From contig JAGYVD010000005.1 in assembly GCA_021209875.1 (NCBI GenBank), positions 248,001-312,000 of the forward strand: 64,000 nt of DNA, given 5' to 3'. The notes beneath the pieces are model-generated. The model did not search any database. It was not told the DNA's origin and saw only the letters and a program-made list of their open reading frames with translations. The translations under genes and the position numbers were made by a program. The DNA comes from Rosellinia necatrix (Eukaryota; Ascomycota; Sordariomycetes; Xylariales; Xylariaceae). Positions 56,601 through 64,000 of this stretch are shown here, piece by piece. Positions within the stretch are counted from its first letter, which is position 1, and each line of letters opens with the position of its first letter.

Positions 56601-59600
56601 ATATATAAGCTATATAATAAAAATTAAATATATAAATAAAAAAACTATTAACTTATTTTATTCTACTTTGCTTATAAAATCTATCGAATATTATATTAAC
56701 CGTTTTTTAATCGCGTGTATTAAAAAAATATAATTAAAAGTTCAGCTTTATTTATTGCTAATTATTTATTAAAAAAATTTTTATCTGTTCTTTTTTAATA
56801 TATTAATAATACCTTAGTTTTTCTAAATATTAAATATTTTTTTTAACAACTTAAAAATTTCTAGTGCTATAATATCTCCTTTTATATAAATAAACTATTT
56901 ATTTAAAGCTTTAACTTTGTCTTTTTTACTAGGCTTTTTTATACTTAGTATTAACAGAATTTTTTAGATTTTAAGCTTTAGGGCTTCGTCCAGCTATTTG
57001 CCAGCTTTTGCTACAAGCGCGTTAGTTATATTAACCTTACTAGTCGCGTTAACTTTATCTGTCGCGTTTATTATATTAAAAACCTTGTTAAAAAAAAAAC
57101 CTTTTAAAAAAATTCTATGTTGTTCTAACGCGCTAATTATTTTAGCGATCGCGCTAATTTTTATTATAGTTAAATCTAAATGCTAAATCGTGTTATAATT
57201 TTAATATATATTAATAGCAATAGCTGTAATAATAAAAGTTATTAACACAGGGTCCGCTAATAAATATATATTTAATAATTTAAATTTATTAAAAATATAT
57301 ATTTTATTTTTAAATATAAAAATATTAAAATTAATAGCTAACATAATATTATAAAGCGTATTAAATAACAGGCCGGTATTAAATAATAATAAATTAGTTA
57401 TATTTATAGCTTTAGCTGCCGCTAAGCTTGCAGCTATTATTACAGCTTTTAAAAATTTTTTTTATATATTTTTAATACTTTTTTTTTAATATAGTTATTT
57501 TTAAATTATATTTATTTAAATATTTTTAAAAATAGTTTTAGTTTTAAAAACAGATTAGCTACTATTACGCTTATAAAAATTATAAACTTAATTAAAGCTG
57601 CTATATTATTTTTTATAATAGCTTAAATATAAAGTTTTATTTTTAGTAATAGTTTATATTTAATTAATACTAACATTAATATTTTAAGCGCTAAAATAAC
57701 TTTTATACTAAAGTTATTTTATAAACGTATAAGTTTGCTTTAAAAATATTTAAAAAATATTTTAAAATTTTTAATATTTATAAAAATAACTACGTTTAAA
57801 CTATAATTAATTAATACTCTATAAATATTTAAAAGTTGTTTTTAATAATATTTTAATATTGTTTTTTTTTATAACTTAAGCTGTATTAATAAATTCTAAC
57901 AATTATAAAATTTATAATCGTTATTGCTTAATATATAAAATTTTAATATAGCTTTTATTTATATTTAATTTAATTATTTCTAACTTTTTAAATCTAGCCT
58001 GTTTATTTTTAAAATATGTTTAAATTTGCTTAATAATTATTTTATTATTATTAAGCAAATATAGCTTATATTTAAGCTTATAGTAATATTTTCGCTATTA
58101 ATAAATTTTTAAATAATAATTTTAAAATATAAAAATTACTGTTTTTATTTCTGCTTTTTAAAATTATATATTTTATTAAATGCTTTTAAATAAATAATAT
58201 AATAGATTTGTTATTTAATTTAAAACTTGTAATCTTATTTATTGCAGTATTTTTAACTAGTTCTTTTAAAAAATAACAATTTTTGCGTAATTTTTAATAT
58301 AATACTAAAATAATTATATTTATATAAATATTAAAACAATATATTATATAATATAAACAATATATTATATCGTTTATAAATACGTTTAGTTAAAAATAAC
58401 ACGTTTTAAATATATTTAGCTAGACGTTTAATATAATACGCAACGTATTAACTCTAGTTACACGCTAAATTAAACATTTAATTATAATATTTATATAATT
58501 AGCTACGATTAATTATAATAAACGTTTTATTGCTGTTTAATTTAAAATTAAATAAAATATAAAATAATGTCGCGTTTAATATAAACAAATTTAATTTAGC
58601 TGTATTAACACGCTTTTTTTAATAGCGATCGTATTTATTTTTATATTTATTTCGGCCGTTTTTTTTCTTATTATTTTTTTTTTTTTATTTAAGCTTATAA
58701 CTTTTTTTTTTGTTTTTATTATATTACTTTTTTTTGTTTTTATTTTAATCTATGCTTTTTTAACGCTTATTTTTCTAATTATTAAATTTTTTATTATAGT
58801 TCTAATTATTTTTTCTAACTTGCAAATATTTGTTTTTGCCGCTACTATTAATAAAAGCTTTATTTTAATAATTTAAGTTATATATCCAGCTAAAATATTT
58901 TTTATATCGGGCGCTAGTAAATATTGCTTAATTTTAAAATTTATACTAATCTATATCGCAATTATAACATTATGTTAATTTTTATTATTAGTATTTAAAG
59001 TTTTTATAGTTTAAATATATTTTAGTTTTTTTTATATAAACGTAGTAAAAGCAGTATTTTATTATATAATATTTTTTAACAACAATTTAGTTTAAATAAA
59101 ACGTTCTGTTGTTATAACAGATTATATACTAAATTAAATAATTATTTTATTTAAAATAATATTTAATTTTATGCTTTAAACTTAAATTATCGATTAATAA
59201 TCAGCTTATTGTTCTATTATAAAACTACTAGTTTTTTAATAATATTTAAAATATAATTAAAATTTATTAAATATTCTGTTCTATTATTTTTAAATTTTTA
59301 AAAATAAATTAACTTTTTCCGCAAAACAAAATATATCGGTAAAAATAAGCTTATTTTTATTAGCTACTATTTTTATATTGTTTTTATTTTTTTTATTTAA
59401 ATTAAACTAGTTAATATCGGCCCGTTTTATACGATTATTATACGATAAAAAAATAAAACTATTAAACATTTAATATTTTTTTTCTTGGTTTTTTTGTTTA
59501 TACTTATAGTTATTTCTGCTACTCCAACCTTTTTAGTTAAAAAGTCTTTTTAGAAGTCCTTTTCTGCCGCCTCTTTTATTGTTTATATCTAAGCTATTTA

Positions 59601-61543
59601 AATCGTTAAAATTATTGTTTAGCAGAAATAGTTTTAATAAGTTCTTATTATTTGCTAAATATTATAGTTTTAAAAATATTATAGCAAAAAATGTTGTAGA
59701 TATATTATATTTAAACTAATATAAAATAAAAAACTTTATATATTGTTGTGCTGTTTTAATAAGCAAAGCTTTTATTAATAAGTATATAGCTTATATTTTA
59801 AAGCAGATTATTAAAATAACAAGTATTAGCGCTACTATTAAAACTTATACTAGTTTTATTAAAAACATTAGGATAAATAATTTAAGTAATAGTTTTAGTG
59901 CTAATATAGCTGCAGTTAAATATTAATAACTAAAATATTAAAATTAAACAAGCAGTGCTGCTATATATTTAATTATATTTAATACAGCTTTAAATAATTA
60001 ATTAGCAGCGCGATAAAATACTTTAAAAACAGAAGTCCTTATGTCAGCCAGTATTCCACCGTTATTTAGTTGTTGCATTAATTAATTAACTGTTTTTTGC
60101 TGCTTTAATATTTTCGGCATGCTTTTTTATTTTAGTTATATTATTTTTTAATTTATTGTACCGATTCTGTAAAAAATCTATAGCTAAAATAAATAACTTA
60201 AAAGCTTGCCTGTTTAGTTTAAATTTTAACTTTTAATTTTATAGCTTAAATTATTACTACTATAGCAATTTATCTGTATTTTTAGCGATATAGTTTTTAA
60301 AACTATTTATTTTTTTTTAAAAAAAGTTAAAAAACTATTATAATTATTAAACGTTGTTTTTTTTAGCTTTAAATTAAACAATAATTTTAAAGTTTTTATT
60401 AAATTTTTTGTTAATTTTATATTATTTTTTAAACAAATTTAAAATATAAACCTAGGATTTTTTATTATTGTTTAATTTAAACTTGTTACTAAACTTATTT
60501 TAAACTATATTTTTTTTTTTAATATAAAATATTTAATACTTATAGTTTTAGTTTTTAATTTTTGCACGAAGTAAAAAAGTGCTGGTTTAATAAACTTAGG
60601 TTTTACCGGCAAAAAATAGTGTTTTTTTTATATTATTTTAAAAATTAATAGTTTAAATTAAACTATTTTAAGGCTAGAAATTTTTCCGGCTTTTATAAGC
60701 TTTAAAGTTAAGTTTTTAACTATTAAAACTATTTTAAATTTTTTTAAATGTTAAAAATTCTAGGTCGGTTTTGCGTTTTAATATATTAACAATTATTAGG
60801 TTTATATAAGTTAATAATTAAAATCTAAATTAGTATTAATAACAGGACAAGTATATATAGGTTATATAATTTTTATAATTAAGCTAGTAAATATTATTAG
60901 CTGTTTTATAAATTTATATTTACGCATATGTTTTAAAACAAAATTAAATTTTAAAATTAAAAATAAAATAAAAAGTATAATTAAATATTATTAAAAACTT
61001 GCGTGCCTGTTAAAAAACCCGACGCAGGCTTTTAAAAAAGTAAAGCTAGTATTAATTATAAGTTGTAATTTCTATTATTTAAATATAATGCTAATTAAAG
61101 TTTAAAAACAGCTAATTATAATACTATAGTTATTAAATATTTAATATTAAAATAATTAAAATTTAAAAAAACAATAAATTACTTTAATATATTAGTAGCC
61201 AGATGTAGTAGTACTGTTTAAAATATAATATAAAGTCGGACTTAGCTGCTGTTGTTTTAAAATATAATAATTAATTAGTTAGCTAACGTAAAATCTGTTA
61301 GATCGATCGAACTATTAAATCTATAAAATAAACATTAATAGATCTTGCTAGCAACAGTTAAGCTTAAAAGCTAGTAATTCTACTTTTTTTATAAACGGCG
61401 CTGCTTAAAATATAAAAAAAAGCTGTGTTAAAGTTTAAGTACACGTAAACGTTAAAAAACCAAGCGTGTTTTATCTGCCGGCACGAAAAAAAAAAATAGA
61501 CTAAAATATAAAGTTATATAATTATAAAACTTACCGCACTATT

Positions 61544-61728
61544 TAATAAAGTTTATTAAAAGTAGTATAGTTAAATCTATAAAAATATAATATAAATTAA
61601 ATAAAAGCTTTTAGTCCTGCAAGGACCAGAAGCTTTTTAAGCTAAGTTACCTTATTTAAGCTATATAATCCTTATCTAGCTAGCTCCGCTAGCTAGATAA
61701 AGAGCCCCCCCCTTTCCTGACTGTGTTA
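61544..61728. repeat. LTR copy B
   Basis: Same 185 bp. The first about 100 bp are RIP-mutated, including the left arm of hairpin 1 (GCTTTTAGTCC), while the right arm is intact. The last about 80 bp keep C/G, with hairpin 2 as TTATCTAGCTAGC, loop TCC, GCTAGCTAGATAA, a run of eight C, and an end CTGACTGTGTTA. Confidence 0.85.
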
Positions 61729-61733
61729 TAAAA
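61729..61733. repeat. Target-site duplication (right), TAAAA
   Basis: Matches the five bases before the left LTR; see 53456-53460. Confidence 0.5.
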
Positions 61734-62148
61734 AATTACGATCAGAAGTATAACTAAAAACATAACTATAGTTATAATTAAAATTAAAATCGTAAATACT
61801 TAGATTATAAAAACTATAGTTAAAATTAAAAAAAAAACAACTAGCGTTTATTTTATATATATTTTATAAACAGCAGTATAAATAAATAAAAAACTAAATA
61901 AAATAACAATAAAAAACATGCTTTTTTATTTAATATTAAATTTAGCTTTTATTTATTATTAATACTATTAAATTTATAAATTAAAAACTACTTTAAAATT
62001 ATATATAAAAAATATAACTTTTATATTAAATTAAAAAATTATAACATTTTTTTAATTGCACGTAAAAATATATTTATAAGTACTGCTTTTAAAAACTATT
62101 TTCGCGTAATTAATTTTTTAAGCATTTTTAAAATTACATTAAAGCTAA

Positions 62149-62196
62149 AAATAAAACTATTAAACAAACTAAAACTAAAAATAAAACTATTAAACA
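62149..62196. repeat. Short direct repeat in the AT block
   Basis: Two neighbouring copies of the unit CTAAAAATAAAACTATTAAA followed by CAAA, inside the older repeat DNA to the right of the retrotransposon. Confidence 0.6.
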
Positions 62197-64000
62197 AAAA
62201 AAAAAAATAAATTATAACGCGTTAAAAACATGTTTTAATATAATATATAAAACAGTTAACGATATTTTTAACTATAAAATCTTTATAATTAAAACGCTAA
62301 ATATTAACGATAAATATAATAAAACTTTCTAATTAAATTATATATATTTATAAATTAATGCCAGGCTGTTTTTAATTAAATAAAACCGATAAATTTACGT
62401 CGACTTAAATATTAAAAAACTATTATTAGCAAATCCTTTTAAACATTTTAATATATAAAACTACTTTTAATTAAATTAAATTCGTTGTTTTAAAAAAAAT
62501 CGGTTAAACTTAAAAAAAGCTAAATTTACTTTTTATATTAAAAAATAAATAAAACCAGAAAACTTAAAATATTTAAATATATAAAAAAAAATAGTAAAAA
62601 TTATTTAAAATTAAAAATACTACTTAATAACAACTTTTTATATTTATATAAAGCTATAATTAATTATAGATCGGAAATATTTATTTATTAAGCTAAAAAA
62701 TAAATAAATTTATAGTTTTATTTAATATATTTATTTATAGTTGTAAATATATGCAAAAATTATTAGTTAAAAAACATAGAATTATAAAACAAAAAAAAGC
62801 TTATTTTGCAGTAAAGTACAAACTTTTATTAAATAATAAAAGCTTCTGTTTTATAGCTATATATAAAAACAGTATATATAATATAATTAACGCTAAAACT
62901 TTTAAAGTAGTACTAATAATAAATATTTTAATAAAAACTGTTAAAATTTATAAAAGCATTAAGCTAAATTAAATTTAAAAAAATAAAAATAATAAAATAT
63001 ATATAAGCTTTTAAAAATTAGCAATAATAACTTTTATAGTTGCAGCTACTGTTTTATCGTTAGTAAAAACAGCTTTAGCTAAAACTAACAAGCAACTTTT
63101 AATAAATATAACTATTGCAACTAATATAAAGTTTAAACTAAATCTTTTGCTGACCGCAGTAGCAACTAATATAGTATTAAACGTAAAAATAATTATATAT
63201 TTAAATAAAATAAATTACGCGTTAAACTTTATAATAACTTTTATAATAAACGCGCAAACAACTAACACGTTTAATACTATATAAAAAAATATTAAATATA
63301 AAATAATACGTTTAAACGTATTAATAAAAAGTATTTTTTTTATAAACGCTATATTTAATATAATAATTAACTTAAAAGCTTTAAAAACGTTAAGCTAAAC
63401 TTTTAATATTAAAAATAAACTTAAAATTAAAAATATATATTTTTTTAAATATTAAAAAACTAAGCGACTTTTTAAAACTGTTACTAAAAAAATGTTTATA
63501 TATACGCCGAAAAAACGTTTAAAGCTTTTTAATTTATTAAAATAGTCGTATTTTATAATATTTAAATAAATCGCAGAAAAATAAACATTTTATAAAAAAA
63601 ACAACTTAAAGTATTTTTATTAATAATTAACAAAAACTAAATTAAATTTAAAACAGTACTTTTTAATAAATAAAATATAAAAGTATTAAACAACATTTAT
63701 AATAAACTATATAAAATAAGTTAACTATAATAAATAAATAAACTAATATTTTTATTTATTTTGTTTTTATTATATAATAAAAATATATAAAGTTAATAAA
63801 AGCTAAGTAGTAGTTAATTTTAACAACTTAATAAAATAGTAGTTTTAAACAGTTATTTATTATTTTTATAAAACGAAATAATTAGAAGCTTGCTAAACAA
63901 AAAATATATTATAATTATTAACGCAACGGGATTTTTTTACTAATTTTTAATATATTTTAAATTTAAAAATATGTTTATAATAATTAGTTCTTGCGGCTTA

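Larger units (their letters stand above)
53461..61728. mobile_element. Degenerate LTR retrotransposon
   Basis: Two directly repeated 185-bp sequences (53461-53645 and 61544-61728) bound an 8268-bp element flanked by TAAAA on both sides. Ends are TA...TA, which RIP would produce from the canonical TG...CA. The internal 7.9 kb is too mutated for me to recognise gag or pol; its orientation is open. I found no convincing primer-binding site or polypurine tract. The element appears inserted in older AT-rich repeat DNA, so the block is nested. Confidence 0.7.
50590..64000. repeat. AT-rich, RIP-mutated repeat block
   Basis: From about 50.6 kb to the window end the sequence is overwhelmingly A and T, TpA is very common and CpA/TpG are scarce; remaining C and G are mostly in GC, CG or CT contexts. 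No ORF exceeds 73 codons in either direction over 13.4 kb. This is the expected product of repeat-induced point mutation of transposons in Pezizomycotina. A few islands kept normal composition (50962-51095, 53461-53560, 60030-60065, 61610-61730). The block continues beyond the right edge, so its full size is unknown. Confidence 0.93.

Noticed and set aside
55173..62972. Short ORFs in the AT block (55173-55379, 56998-57186, 62751-62972)
   Set aside because: They are Phe/Ile/Lys-rich chance frames in RIP-mutated DNA.

Overview
The window is nuclear DNA of a filamentous ascomycete (Pezizomycotina, most likely Sordariomycetes). Introns are short (about 48-150 nt) with CTRAC-type branch sites. The nearest relatives of the proteins, as I recall the families, are fungal. 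The intergenic DNA is full of GTAGGTA/TACCTAG words, and a long AT-rich block carries the signature of repeat-induced point mutation (RIP). I cannot name the genus.

Layout, 1-50.6 kb: a gene-dense, GC-balanced part with mostly housekeeping genes. In order: MOB1 (+), a mitochondrial carrier (-), a small LYR-like/DUF1763 protein (-), a CHY/RING E3 ligase (+), the 80-residue MZT1/MOZART1 homologue (-), SPC25 (-, with an apparent frameshift), RRN6 (+), a PITH-domain protein (+), a CCDC25/Jlp2 homologue (-), mitoribosomal uL3m (+), COA1 (-), RPL26/uL24 (+), an uncharacterised 1134-residue protein (-), a 5.2-kb gene-poor stretch with microsatellites, a DapA-family aldolase with an N-terminal leader (-), a type II membrane protein with a glycosyltransferase-like motif (-), a PD-(D/E)XK-like protein (-), an F-box protein (+), RPS25/eS25 (+), the ADP/ATP carrier (+) and CENP-X/MHF2 (+). 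I built exon structures by hand. Nearly all close in frame; unresolved junctions are stated.

Layout, 50.6-64 kb: an abrupt change to AT-rich DNA without coding capacity. Inside it I find a degenerate LTR retrotransposon (53461-61728) with 185-bp terminal repeats and a TAAAA target-site duplication. It lies in older RIP-mutated repeat DNA that continues past the window. The two LTRs differ only by transitions, and the mutated copy switches part-way along.

How the genes relate: there is no biosynthetic cluster. Several genes serve mitosis and centromeres (MOB1, MZT1, SPC25, CENP-X), others mitochondria (carrier, uL3m, COA1, ADP/ATP carrier) and ribosome production (RRN6, RPL26, RPS25). Gene pairs such as SPC25/RRN6, CCDC25/uL3m and COA1/RPL26 share divergent promoters. 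The most unusual structural features are a predicted 1-nt microexon in the CCDC25 gene, an 8-nt microexon with a GC donor in RPS25, a GC-AG intron in the carrier, and the SPC25 frameshift. I found no convincing previously unknown multi-gene system.
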